The translations under genes were made by a program, and so were the position numbers. A stretch of 64,000 nucleotides of DNA. It comes from Corynebacterium propinquum DSM 44285. Lineage in GTDB: Bacteria; Actinomycetota; Actinomycetes; Mycobacteriales; Mycobacteriaceae. Below the pieces are notes generated by a model. It worked only from the letters and a program-made list of their open reading frames with translations, was not told the origin of the DNA and did not search any database. The stretch is from positions 114,219 to 178,218 of the forward strand of contig NZ_AQXC01000005.1 in NCBI RefSeq assembly GCF_000375525.1. Reading direction: 5' to 3'. Below are positions 47,059 to 58,477 of this stretch, piece by piece (positions within the stretch are counted from its first letter, which is position 1; each line of letters begins with the position of its first letter).

Positions 47059-47899
47059 GGTAGATCTCCTTCACTAAACGGTACGACGCTGCCTTTTTGG
47101 CACGTCAAATACAAGTTCAAGAACCTTGACGCCTCGCCAGCGGCTTTGGGATAAGCGCTGCGGCGCGTGGGTGTCATTCGGTTCTCAAGCACACAGTCCA
47201 GGATTCTGGAATAGGTTCTGGAACCCAGGCTGTGAAAATACTTAGCCAGATTACGTCACAGCGAACTGGAAAAACAAATCAACACGCCGCAGCACGTTGG
47301 TCAATTTACACAGGACAACAAGCACACGGGCGCGTGCGGACAGAGCACAGCGGAGGGTGCCCCCGAAACCACAAGGCTGTAATTAAGGTTCCGCGAAACC
47401 CCTGTGTGAACCGCAACCTTGGGCAGTGCTGGGAGTTTTCCACAGCGAAATCGGGCCAGCGCCAGAAAACAGCATCAGTGTAATTCAGGCTGCTTGTCGA
47501 AGAAAAATAGCGTGCTAGACAGTTTTCCACACAAGCGGGTAGTAATAGGAAGTCGCTTCTACTCACAGGGAAATATCCCACCGGGTTGTGGATAACTCTC
47601 AACAGAAACTTGAGATTTAAGACAAACCCGCAGGTAGAATCTAAAAACTTCAGAACAAGAGTTATTCACAACCATGTGAAAGCTTGTGAATAATTCTCGC
47701 CGTGAGTCTATCCACAATTGTGGATAACTCTGTGAAATACTGGTCAAGCTGTATTTCTGGCTACGGTGAGCCTGTGGAATGCCCCTGGGGAATTCTGCAG
47801 CACGAATCTCAGTACAAACTCAGCACGAAAACCCAGGCGAGAAACCAGGCAAGCAGCCTGAACACGAAAAGCACACGACCCATACAGAATCGAGGCACT
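47059..47899. promoter_or_regulatory. rpmH-dnaA intergenic region with DnaA boxes
   Basis: This gene-free region holds divergent promoters for rpmH and dnaA and a cluster of DnaA boxes. Perfect TGTGGATAA boxes lie at 47587-47595 and 47719-47727. One-mismatch boxes lie at 47662-47670, 47685-47693 and 47708-47716. The last perfect and mismatch boxes form an inverted pair around an AT centre (47708-47727), suggesting DnaA autoregulation or an origin sub-region. Confidence 0.75.
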
Positions 47900-49681
47900 G
47901 TGGCAGACGACGCGTCCATGCTGGCAGAAAATTGGCAGAAGATGGTTGATGACCTCCTGTTTATTTCTGACCAACCAGATTCTGACGTGCCATCGTTTAG
48001 CCATCAACAACGCGCTCATCTACAGCGGGCTCGTCCGATCACTATGGTCAACAACTATGCGCTGTTGACAGTCCCGAACGAGAGCGTCAAAGCCACGATC
48101 GAAAATGATCTCGGCCCACACATCGTGCGCATCCTTAACCATTATTTAGGAAAGTCGTGCTCCTTGGCGGTATCTATTGCTGCCCCTCAGGACGACGACT
48201 GGCAGACGTCGCATTCTCCGGCGCAGGCCAGCCGTAACTACGATCCGCGATACACCTCTCGGTATGATCCACGCGGCGATTCGCCTGCCCAATCTGAGCG
48301 CACCCAGCACGGATCTGCGCAGTCTGGTTCCCCACAATCTGGTTCCACTCAGCCTGACCAGCAACCGGAAACGCCACCGTCTCCACATTCTCGCCGCGGT
48401 TCTCGTCCCGCCTGGGATCAGCAGGACTCACAAATGGGATTCGGGTTTAGCTACCCGGCTAGCGATGCAACACGAAACAATTCAGCACGTGATGCGGCTG
48501 CAACTCCGGGTTCGGCAAGTCTCGACGAACTTGCCGAGGCATATAAGCAACAGCAAGCACAACAGGTCGGCGCCGGGGAAACTTCCGAAGCCGATGCTTC
48601 TCGACGATTGCACCGAGAGACTCCAGCACATGATCCGAACCGGGAAGAATCCCTCAATCCCAAATACACATTCGAAAATTTTGTGATTGGTTCTTCGAAC
48701 CGCTTCGCCCATGGTGCGGCCGTCGCGGTGGCAGAAAATCCAGCGCGCGCTTATAACCCGTTGTTTATTTGGGGCGGTTCCGGTCTGGGCAAGACACACT
48801 TGTTACACGCTGCCGGTAATTATTCGCAGGAACTGCGGTCCGATCTCCGGGTGAAGTATGTGTCTTCGGAGGAATTCACCAACGACTACATCAATTCTTT
48901 GCGCGATGACCGCCAGGAATCGTTCAAGCGCCGTTACCGAAACTTGGATGTATTGATGGTCGACGACATCCAGTTTTTGGAGGGTAAAGAATCCACCCAG
49001 GAGGAGTTTTTCCATACCTTCAATGCGTTGCACCAGGCGAATAAACAGATCATCCTGTCTTCCGACCGACCACCGAAACAATTGACGACGCTGGAAGATC
49101 GCTTGCGCACGCGTTTCGAAGGTGGGCTGATCACCGACGTGCAGCCACCGGACCTGGAAACACGTATCGCGATTTTGATGAAAAAAGCCTCAGCAGATGG
49201 CACGCGCGTCGACAGGCAGGTCTTGGAATTCATTGCCTCGCAGTTTGAGTCCTCGATTCGCGAGTTAGAGGGCGCGCTCATCCGCGTCTCGGCATATTCG
49301 TCGTTGATTAATGAGCCGATCAACATGGAGCTGGCGGAGATCGCGCTGCACGATATCCTGCCGGATTCGGCCAGCTTGGAGATCACCATGTCCACGATCA
49401 TGGAGGTCACTGCAGAGTATTTCCATATTGAGTTCAAGGCATTGACGGGTGCGGGCAAGACTCGTGCGGTTGCTCATGCCCGGCAGTTGGCGATGTATCT
49501 GTGCCGTGAACTTACCGATAACTCGCTGCCCAAAATCGGCGAAGCATTTGGCGGCAAGGACCACACGACGGTGATGTATGCCGACCGGAAAATCCGCAAG
49601 GAAATGACGGAAAACCGTAATACTTACGACGAAATCCAACAGCTGACGCAGATCATTAAGACCCGCGGCCGAGTGTCCTAA
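47900..49681 (+). CDS. dnaA: Chromosomal replication initiator DnaA
   Basis: This 593-residue AAA+ initiator begins (V)[19 protein letters not shown] at GTG 47900. The longer open frame from 47702 would put translation across DnaA boxes and lacks a family match. Domain I (1-95) is followed by a long polar Gln/Ser/Pro linker (about 95-250). The AAA+ core has [11 protein letters not shown] and LMVDDIQFL. The C-terminal DNA-binding domain carries the DnaA signature ([19 protein letters not shown] in part). A GAGG lies just upstream of the GTG. Confidence 0.95.
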   Translation: MADDASMLAENWQKMVDDLLFISDQPDSDVPSFSHQQRAHLQRARPITMVNNYALLTVPNESVKATIENDLGPHIVRILNHYLGKSCSLAVSIAAPQDDDWQTSHSPAQASRNYDPRYTSRYDPRGDSPAQSERTQHGSAQSGSPQSGSTQPDQQPETPPSPHSRRGSRPAWDQQDSQMGFGFSYPASDATRNNSARDAAATPGSASLDELAEAYKQQQAQQVGAGETSEADASRRLHRETPAHDPNREESLNPKYTFENFVIGSSNRFAHGAAVAVAENPARAYNPLFIWGGSGLGKTHLLHAAGNYSQELRSDLRVKYVSSEEFTNDYINSLRDDRQESFKRRYRNLDVLMVDDIQFLEGKESTQEEFFHTFNALHQANKQIILSSDRPPKQLTTLEDRLRTRFEGGLITDVQPPDLETRIAILMKKASADGTRVDRQVLEFIASQFESSIRELEGALIRVSAYSSLINEPINMELAEIALHDILPDSASLEITMSTIMEVTAEYFHIEFKALTGAGKTRAVAHARQLAMYLCRELTDNSLPKIGEAFGGKDHTTVMYADRKIRKEMTENRNTYDEIQQLTQIIKTRGRVS

Positions 49682-49707
49682 ACCAGCCGCAACTACCACA
49701 CCAGTAA

Positions 49708-49750
49708 CCAGGCACTGACACGTTAGTAACGAGTTCGAGTGTCTGGTTTT
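49708..49750 (+). terminator. Terminator after dnaA
   Basis: CCAGGCACT (49708-49716) pairs with AGTGTCTGG (49738-49746) with one G-T pair. The 21-nt loop is followed at once by TTTTCTTT. It would end dnaA transcription before the origin. Confidence 0.6.
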
Positions 49751-50090
49751 CTTTATCCACAAGTTTCTCCACATCTGTGTAATTACACTGTTGTAATTCA
49801 CTGTGTTTTTGTAACCTGCTACACAAAAACAAGGTGTGCACAAAATCTGACCAGTGTGAATGTTGCAGTGGAAGACTTGTGGACAAATACAATGAACTTG
49901 TGGAGAACCGGAATTACATGAGAGTTATCCACAATTACACCGATTTATCCACAGATTCTGCACACCCATTCACACACTCCAAAAAATAGCGCTGAGCAGA
50001 CTAGATTCCCTGTTATTCACAGATCTCACAAAGCTTATTGCTATTACTATCTTTTTAACTTGGATTTCTATTAAGAAAAGGAGGGTGTGG
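49751..50090. other. oriC: oriC, dnaA-dnaN interval
   Basis: Perfect TTATCCACA boxes lie at 49753-49761, 49925-49933 and 49945-49953. One-mismatch boxes lie at 49765-49773, 49878-49886, 49899-49907 and 50013-50021. An AT-rich stretch follows at about 50030-50085 and would be the unwinding element. The location between dnaA and dnaN is the usual actinobacterial origin. The remaining 50091-50451 carries no gene. Confidence 0.85.
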
Positions 50091-50177
50091 AAGAACGAGG
50101 ATTTTTAGTTTCCCACCCAAACCTCACCCCAAAACTCAGGCAAATGACATTGAGCAGAGATCGTAAATGACAGCACT

Positions 50178-50258
50178 GTAATTCCACCCACTGATTTAGT
50201 AGACCCTAAGTAACAGTCGTGTGATTCACCCGCCGATATTAGGCAACGCTAAATAACA
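50178..50258. repeat. Imperfect direct repeat upstream of dnaN
   Basis: Two copies of about 38 bp (50178-50215 and 50221-50258) share most bases. Each contains ATTC, ACCC, GAT and the inverted half-sites TTAG-N6-CTAA, followed by TAACA. The spacing of about 43 bp is four helical turns. They lie about 200-270 bp before dnaN, and no protein can be named. Confidence 0.55.
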
Positions 50259-50451
50259 AGAATTTCTTGGGTCGACTAGCTTCCCTCGCTCAAACACACT
50301 CGTTTGGGTGGTCACGAAATTCATGGGCTACGATCACTAGCTAGCTGCCATATTCGGGTAGTTTGGTAGAGACGTGGGTGAACTACACCAATTCCCAGCT
50401 TTAAGCTTGGGGTCGTACGAAGACAACCGGTAAAGAGAGCTTGATACCACC

Positions 50452-51639
50452 ATGGATTCCTCCGCAGTATCGTTCCGTGTTGCCAAAGAAGACTTGGCAG
50501 ACGCTGTCGCTTGGGTAGCAAAAAACCTGCCGTCGAAGGCAACCCAACCTGTCCTGCGCGCGATGCTGATTACTGCCGACGAATCCGGCTTGGAATTATC
50601 AGGTTTTGATTACGAAGTATCGACCAAGATCAAGCTTCCAGCAGAGGTAGAAATCGAAGGCACCATCGCGGTGGCAGGTAAATTGCTGGCAGATATCGTG
50701 GCCAGCTTGGCTAATAAGCCGGTTGAACTAAAGGTGGACAATTCCACCGCTTTAGTGCGCTGTGGTTCTTCCCGCTTTGAACTACCGCTGATCCCGCTCG
50801 ATGATTACCCACAGTTGCCGGAGTTGCCACAGGTAACCGGTAGTTTGAACCCCGCGCTGTTTACCGACGCCGTCACGCAGGTTGCTTCCGCCGCTGGTCG
50901 TGATGACACTTTGCCGATGCTCACTGGCGTAAATTTCGCAATTAATGGCTCGAATATCAAGCTTGCCGCCACCGACCGCTTCCGCTTGGCAATCCGTCAG
51001 TTGACTTGGGATCCAGCTAGCGAGAACGTCTCGGCAAAACTGTTGGTGCCAGCAAAGACACTGCAGGAAAATGCGCGGAGTTTGGATACCAGCCTGGACC
51101 AGCCGGTACAGATCGCGGTGGGTGCTGGCGACAACGTCGGTGCCGAAGGCCTGTTTGGTTTGCACTCGCACAACCGCGAGACCACCACGCGCATGTTGGA
51201 TGCAGAATTCCCGAATATCGAACCGCTGTTGCCAAAAACCCACAGCTGTGTCGCTAGTGTTGATATCGCACCACTGCAAGAAGCCATTCGCCGTGTGTCG
51301 TTGCTGACCGAACGCAATGCTCAGGTGCGCATGGAATTTTCTGAAGACCAAGTGATTTTGTCCGCCGGCGGTGCAGAATCCGGCCACGCGGAAGAAGCCG
51401 TGCCCTGCGAGTTCTCCGGCCGCGACGAACTCATCATCGCGTTCAACCCGGGTTATCTGAAAGACGGCTTGTCCGTCGTGCGCACCGAAAAAGTCTTTTT
51501 CGGGTTCACGGAATCGTCGCGTCCGGCGATCTTGTTGCCGCAGCCAGAGCAGATGCCGGAGGCTAACGAGGACGGGCAGTTCCCAAGCCCAGAGTCTGAG
51601 TTCACTTACCTGCTGATGCCGGTTCGTTTGCCTGGGTAA
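50452..51639 (+). CDS. dnaN: DNA polymerase III beta sliding clamp
   Basis: This 395-residue clamp subunit has the three-domain length and conserved ends of the family ([20 protein letters not shown]; final [10 protein letters not shown]). The dimeric ring tethers DNA polymerase III. ATG 50452 is preceded by a weak AAAGAGAG. Its stop overlaps the recF start (TAATG). Confidence 0.96.
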   Translation: MDSSAVSFRVAKEDLADAVAWVAKNLPSKATQPVLRAMLITADESGLELSGFDYEVSTKIKLPAEVEIEGTIAVAGKLLADIVASLANKPVELKVDNSTALVRCGSSRFELPLIPLDDYPQLPELPQVTGSLNPALFTDAVTQVASAAGRDDTLPMLTGVNFAINGSNIKLAATDRFRLAIRQLTWDPASENVSAKLLVPAKTLQENARSLDTSLDQPVQIAVGAGDNVGAEGLFGLHSHNRETTTRMLDAEFPNIEPLLPKTHSCVASVDIAPLQEAIRRVSLLTERNAQVRMEFSEDQVILSAGGAESGHAEEAVPCEFSGRDELIIAFNPGYLKDGLSVVRTEKVFFGFTESSRPAILLPQPEQMPEANEDGQFPSPESEFTYLLMPVRLPG

Positions 51640-52922
51640 TGTATCTCCAGAACCTGCAGCTTCGTGATTTCCGCTCCTGGCCGGAATTCTCCCTGCGGTT
51701 TGCGCCGGGCATCAGCGTTTTCGTCGGCCGGAACGGGTATGGCAAAACCAATATCGTCGAAGCCGTCGGCTATCTTGCGCACCTGGGATCTCACCGGGTG
51801 GCCACCGATGCACCGCTGATCCGTATCGGCCAGGATAATGCCCGGATTTCGGCGAGTATCATCAACCAGGGCCGTGAGCTCACAGCGCATTTGCTGGTTA
51901 AAGCCAGCGGAAGTAATAGCGCGCAAATCAACCGCACTCGGTTGAAATCGCCTCGCGAACTGCTTGGCGTGGCAAAAACCGTGCTGTTTTCACCGGAAGA
52001 CCTGGCTTTGTTGCGCGGCGAACCGGGGGAGCGGCGTCGTTATCTCGACAGCATCCTCGCTAGCCGCACCCCGCGGATCGCGGGCGTGAAAGCCGATTAT
52101 GACAAAGTCTTACGCCAGCGCAACGCCTTGTTGAAATCCGCCAGTGCTGCATTACGGCGGGGCTATCGTGACGACGATTCCGCTGCTGCGTTGTCCACCC
52201 TTGATGCTTGGGATAATCGCTTGGCTGGTGTGGGCGCGCAGCTGATTGCTGCCCGTATTGAGCTGGTCGACGAGCTGAAAACGCAGGTACGCACGGCCTA
52301 TGCAGCTATTGCTCCGGAATCCCGCCCGGCGGACGTCGCCTATATCTCCACGCTGGATACCGTGGCTGAGGCCAATTATTCCGGCAGTTCCGCAGATTCT
52401 GGAACCTCAGCAGCGACGCCACCCCGCCGCATCACCGACGCGTATTACCGCGATGACCAGGGCCGCGTGCAGGTGGAACTCGTGGAAGCCGCAATGCTGG
52501 GGGCATTAGGGCACGTGCGCGAGAAGGAGATTGAACGCGGCGTTAGCCTCGTCGGCCCGCATCGCGATGATATGGAGGCACTGCTGGGGGCCAGCCCGGC
52601 AAAGGGTTTTGCTTCGCATGGCGAGACCTGGTCTTATGCCATCGCGTTGCGCTGGGCGGAGTTTGAGATTCTGCGGCAATCCGGCACTGATCCGATTCTG
52701 ATCTTGGATGATGTCTTTGCTGAACTCGATGTGAAGCGCCGTCGGCACCTGGTGCAGCTTGCGAGTTCAGTCGAGCAGGTGTTGATCACCGCGGCGGTAG
52801 AAGAAGACATTCCCGACGAGTTGGAGCCCAATTCCGTGGTGCACATCGGCGTCCACGATTCCACCACCGAATCCGGTGAGTATTCCCGAGTGTCGTTCAT
52901 CGATGCTGCTGGTGGGGCATGA
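51639..52922 (+). CDS. recF: DNA replication and repair protein RecF
   Basis: This 427-residue SMC-like ATPase loads RecA at gaps with RecO/RecR. Walker A is [13 protein letters not shown], the signature lies near LVGPHRDD, and Walker B is [11 protein letters not shown]. It is translationally coupled to dnaN, and its stop overlaps the next start. A Ser/Gly/Ala insertion (near 250-265) separates conserved blocks. Confidence 0.95.
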   Translation: MYLQNLQLRDFRSWPEFSLRFAPGISVFVGRNGYGKTNIVEAVGYLAHLGSHRVATDAPLIRIGQDNARISASIINQGRELTAHLLVKASGSNSAQINRTRLKSPRELLGVAKTVLFSPEDLALLRGEPGERRRYLDSILASRTPRIAGVKADYDKVLRQRNALLKSASAALRRGYRDDDSAAALSTLDAWDNRLAGVGAQLIAARIELVDELKTQVRTAYAAIAPESRPADVAYISTLDTVAEANYSGSSADSGTSAATPPRRITDAYYRDDQGRVQVELVEAAMLGALGHVREKEIERGVSLVGPHRDDMEALLGASPAKGFASHGETWSYAIALRWAEFEILRQSGTDPILILDDVFAELDVKRRRHLVQLASSVEQVLITAAVEEDIPDELEPNSVVHIGVHDSTTESGEYSRVSFIDAAGGA

Positions 52923-53623
52923 CGATGAGCATCCCGGAAGAGAGCCCAGCCCCAAACCAGCAAAGCCAGAAAAACCAGCCCGATTCTCAGCCGCGCGATC
53001 TTGTCGACGCCACCTTCGCCGCACTCCGCGAGGCCGCGGCACAACGCGGATCCGCGCCACCACTGGGTACCTCGCAGACCGAGGCGCAAAGTTTTTTGCG
53101 TAGTCGTCGGCAAGCGCGAGCTCACCGGGCTCGGAATTCACGTCTGTCGGCAGCCACTGCGCCATTCGGCCCCAGCACTAATACTCCCGGCACTTCTCAC
53201 GCCCCCGGCACATTGAACTGGGGAAAATACCGGCAGTCCGGCCCCGATGGCAGGCGTCCGCGCAGGCAACTCAACCTGCCGTCGGCTGGCGCGGTGCTGA
53301 ACAAGGAGATCACCTCCCGCGGTTGGGAGAAAAACCTGGCCTCTGGGTGGGTGACTGGGCACTGGGAGCAGCTGGTGGGCGAGAAGATCGCGCAGCACAC
53401 CAAGGTAGAGATGGTGAAAGATACGGCGTTGTTCATCACCTGTGATTCCACCGCATGGGCGACGAACCTGCGGTATATGCAGCGGGAGATTCTGCGTTCG
53501 ATCCGCGAGAAAGCTGGCCCAGACGTGATCACGGAGCTGAAGATTTTCGGCCCGCAGGCTCCGAATTGGCGCAAGGGCAAGCTGCACGTGAAAGGCCGCG
53601 GACCGCGCGATACTTATGGTTAA
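52919..53623 (+). CDS. dciA: DUF721 / DciA-type helicase loader
   Basis: This 234-residue protein has a polar N-terminal half and a C-terminal DciA domain ([25 protein letters not shown] region, then [11 protein letters not shown]). It is the counterpart of mycobacterial Rv0004, thought to help load the replicative helicase. It overlaps recF by 4 bp. Downstream (53621-53646) a 13-bp unit TAAAACTTACGGY is tandemly duplicated before gyrB. Confidence 0.85.
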   Translation: MTMSIPEESPAPNQQSQKNQPDSQPRDLVDATFAALREAAAQRGSAPPLGTSQTEAQSFLRSRRQARAHRARNSRLSAATAPFGPSTNTPGTSHAPGTLNWGKYRQSGPDGRRPRRQLNLPSAGAVLNKEITSRGWEKNLASGWVTGHWEQLVGEKIAQHTKVEMVKDTALFITCDSTAWATNLRYMQREILRSIREKAGPDVITELKIFGPQAPNWRKGKLHVKGRGPRDTYG

Positions 53624-53797
53624 AACTTACGGCTAAAACTTACGGTTACACCGCTGATCAGTTGCAGCGGCGGTACTGGCTTACTACCGGCTTACTCCCG
53701 GTTTATGGCAGGGTGTGCCTGCGGCTTAGCTCCACCCGGGCGGGGTGTCTGGGTGTAAGATTGGAATGTCGAAGATTTCCTCTTTAAGGAGTGCTAG

Positions 53798-55831
<2,034 letters not shown>

Positions 55832-55918
55832 TCGCTCGACGCAGACGGCTAGGATTGGACGCGGCCAATATTATGTGCGTCATAGCTCATATCAGTGATA
55901 TCGAAAGGAAAACTCGTT

Positions 55919-56809
55919 GTGAGTAATGCCAACGGTTCTGCAGCCCGCGTGAAGCGCGGTTTGTCTGAGCAATTCTTCGGCGGCGTCATCATGGACGTCG
56001 TTACCCCAGAACAAGCGCGCATCGCAGAAGCTGCTGGTGCTTCCGCTGTGATGGCTCTGGAGCGCGTGCCTGCTGATATTCGCGCCCAGGGCGGTGTGGC
56101 CCGGATGTCGGATCCAGACATGATCACCGAGATCATCGAAGCCGTCGACATCCCAGTTATGGCCAAGGCCCGCATTGGCCACTTCGTTGAGGCGCAGGTA
56201 CTGCAGTCGTTGGGTATCGATTACGTTGATGAGTCCGAGGTCTTGACCCCGGCTGACTACGCCCACCACATCGATAAATTCGCTTTCGACGTGCCATTCG
56301 TCTGCGGTGCTACCAACTTGGGTGAGGCACTGCGCCGCATCAACGAAGGCGCCGCGATGGTGCGTTCGAAGGGCGAGGCCGGCACTGGTGATGTTTCCAA
56401 CGCCGTGACCCACATCCGCAGCATCCGCGCAGAGATCAACCGCTTGTCGTCGATGTCGAAGGACGAGTTGTTCGTGGCTGCGAAGGAACTGCAGGCACCA
56501 TACGAGCTGGTGGTTGAGGTTGCTGAGACCGGAAACTTGCCAGTTGGCTTGCTGGTTGCCGGTGGCGTGTCCACCCCAGCTGATGCTGCGATGATGATGC
56601 AGCTCGGCGCCGATGGCGTGTTCGTCGGCTCCGGCATCTTTAAGTCGGGTAACCCAGAAGCTCGTGCGAAGGCCATCGTGCGCGCGGTACAAAACTACGA
56701 CGATCCTAAGGTCATCGCTGAGGTTTCGCGTGGCTTGGGTGAAGCTATGGTCGGCATCAATGTCGACGAACTGCCAGTTTCTCACCGCTTGGCAGAACGC
56801 GGCTGGTAA
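55919..56809 (+). CDS. pdxS: Pyridoxal 5-phosphate synthase lyase subunit PdxS
   Basis: This 296-residue barrel makes PLP from ribose 5-phosphate, glyceraldehyde 3-phosphate and ammonia. The two catalytic Lys lie in [10 protein letters not shown] and [17 protein letters not shown] 55919 has GAAAGGA about 10 nt upstream. The partner glutaminase gene pdxT, usually next to pdxS, is absent: a convergent gene ends 13 bp away. The position between gyrB and gyrA is unusual. Confidence 0.95.
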   Translation: MSNANGSAARVKRGLSEQFFGGVIMDVVTPEQARIAEAAGASAVMALERVPADIRAQGGVARMSDPDMITEIIEAVDIPVMAKARIGHFVEAQVLQSLGIDYVDESEVLTPADYAHHIDKFAFDVPFVCGATNLGEALRRINEGAAMVRSKGEAGTGDVSNAVTHIRSIRAEINRLSSMSKDELFVAAKELQAPYELVVEVAETGNLPVGLLVAGGVSTPADAAMMMQLGADGVFVGSGIFKSGNPEARAKAIVRAVQNYDDPKVIAEVSRGLGEAMVGINVDELPVSHRLAERGW

Positions 56810-56822
56810 ACCTTGCTAGGAG

Positions 56823-58292
56823 TTAGCCACGCTTGCCGAGTTGGTACGTGGTTGCTTTCTTACCTTGCCCACCCTTGCGCACAATAATATTGCGTTCGAG
56901 GAGTGGGCTCAGCCCATAGCGAACTTGGGAATTACTCAGCCCGGATTCTGCTACTAATTGGTTGAAACTGAATTCGGCACTATAACCGGTACTGACCCCA
57001 GCACTGTGCCCGGGCGGTGTTAGTGGTGTCGATTCTGCGGCAAGTTTCTGCGCGGCAGCCACAATTTTCGGGACGTTTTTCCCGAGGCTTCGTAAGTATT
57101 CAACGCCGGGTTCAATGTCAGGCAACGGGGATTCGTTGCCTAGCGGTGCATCATTATTGTGTTGCAGGCTAGACTGCTCCGGTTTTCCCTGGGCAATGGA
57201 CGGAGTGTGGTCTTCCTGCGGGAAGAAGAAGATGACGGTGACTTTGACTCCGGTGTTGATAATCCTGGGACGCGGTAAACCAGCTGCTTCGCAGAGCTCG
57301 AACATCGCGGTCACTCCGCGACCTTCACCTTCAATGATGCGATTTCCGTCAGCATCGGTGAGTATTTTAGCTAGGCGATAGAGATGTTGATTGACCTCGA
57401 TGCGCCGGAAATCTGCGCTGTGTAATTGCGCAACTGTCAGGTTTTTCAACCCGCCCGGGCTGGTGATAATTAAGCGATCCGGGGTAATACGCACGTCAAT
57501 GGCTTTGCCAGCTTCGACTGTATTCGGTCCGAGGTCACGGTGGATAAGGGCGTTCGCGACTGCTTCCCGGATGGCAGCCAGGGGTACAACAGCGACGTTA
57601 CGCATGTGTCCGGATTCCTGATAGGTCTGTGTTTGTGGAATATTGGCTTCGACCCAGTCCATGGTTTGGTTCAGCAGTGCTGGAACAGGCCCGTAGAAGG
57701 TGGCTAGGTTACGGGTGCGTCGTGGGCGTTCGGTTTCGGGCAACCGAACCGCGACGGTAATCGCTAATGATGGCAACGGGCCTTGCGGGAAATGTCCAAG
57801 CGCATAGAAACCGGCGATTGATAACACTTCACCGTTGGTGACCACGAGATTGCGCAGAAGCGTGGCTTCTGGAGTCTCGCGTAATCGAGCGATACTCGCC
57901 CGGGCGGTGCGTAAAAATTGCTGGTGTAGGTCGTCGTCAAGATCTTCCACCGTGGTACCTGGAACAGGCCGGCGGTCATAGACTTCTTCTTGCTCGGCAT
58001 GCAGCTTCGCAACCTCGATCATGCGTAACTCTGAAGCCGGAATTTCGTATTCACCATCTGCTTGACGCAAATAGGCTTTGCCTTGATACATAGCTGGGCG
58101 ATCCAGGATATTGAGGCCATGTACACGCGCTAGAACGAGGTTTTTGCCATGCAGGGTGACAACAGTGGTTTCGATAAACGGTGGCGTGATAATGGAGATT
58201 CTGACTTTTAGACTAACACTTTTTCCAACTATCACTCTCAATTTCCACCGCAGACTGTGAAAATTTATCGCAGAGTGGTACAAAATTGCCAC
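56823..58292 (-). CDS. AlbA/RecG-like ATP-binding protein, N-terminally truncated
   Basis: This product of about 489 residues corresponds to the C-terminal part of AlbA_2/Schlafen-type ATP-binding regulators. It starts within the segment before GKAYLRQADGEYEIPASE and has the GHKL-like block REAVANALIHRDLG, then IIEGEGRGVTAM. A variable linker follows, then a winged helix (FNQLVAESGLSNSQVRYGLSPLLE). The usual N-terminal EFK-type AlbA core is missing, and upstream bases do not encode it. It may be a 5-prime-truncated gene, and no good start or ribosome-binding site was found. It is inserted between pdxS and gyrA on the opposite strand. Confidence 0.6.
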   Translation of the reverse strand: MAILYHSAINFHSLRWKLRVIVGKSVSLKVRISIITPPFIETTVVTLHGKNLVLARVHGLNILDRPAMYQGKAYLRQADGEYEIPASELRMIEVAKLHAEQEEVYDRRPVPGTTVEDLDDDLHQQFLRTARASIARLRETPEATLLRNLVVTNGEVLSIAGFYALGHFPQGPLPSLAITVAVRLPETERPRRTRNLATFYGPVPALLNQTMDWVEANIPQTQTYQESGHMRNVAVVPLAAIREAVANALIHRDLGPNTVEAGKAIDVRITPDRLIITSPGGLKNLTVAQLHSADFRRIEVNQHLYRLAKILTDADGNRIIEGEGRGVTAMFELCEAAGLPRPRIINTGVKVTVIFFFPQEDHTPSIAQGKPEQSSLQHNNDAPLGNESPLPDIEPGVEYLRSLGKNVPKIVAAAQKLAAESTPLTPPGHSAGVSTGYSAEFSFNQLVAESGLSNSQVRYGLSPLLERNIIVRKGGQGKKATTYQLGKRG

Positions 58293-58348
58293 TTAGACTG
58301 TCAGAGTGTGAAAGTTTCGCAGTTTGAATTACAAGTCTCGCGGTTAAT

Positions 58349-58361
58349 TGTCACAGTGACA
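58349..58361. promoter_or_regulatory. Palindrome upstream of gyrA
   Basis: TGTCACAGTGACA is a perfect 6+1+6 palindrome 117 bp before gyrA, in the region divergent to the AlbA-like gene. Related half-sites (ACTGTCAGAGTGTGA near 58300) lie about 50 bp away. It may be an operator. Confidence 0.35.
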
Positions 58362-58477
58362 GTCAAAGCTGGGTCCAGGGTCTCACCCACAGCCGCACCG
58401 CAGTCATCCCCGCACCGGGCCCGCAGAGGGGTTGCGCACCGTCGTCAAGCATCTAATAGGCGCTAGACTGGGAGGTT

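Noticed and set aside
55892..56785. 297-residue minus-strand frame
   Set aside because: It mirrors pdxS. The pdxS reading is unmistakable.
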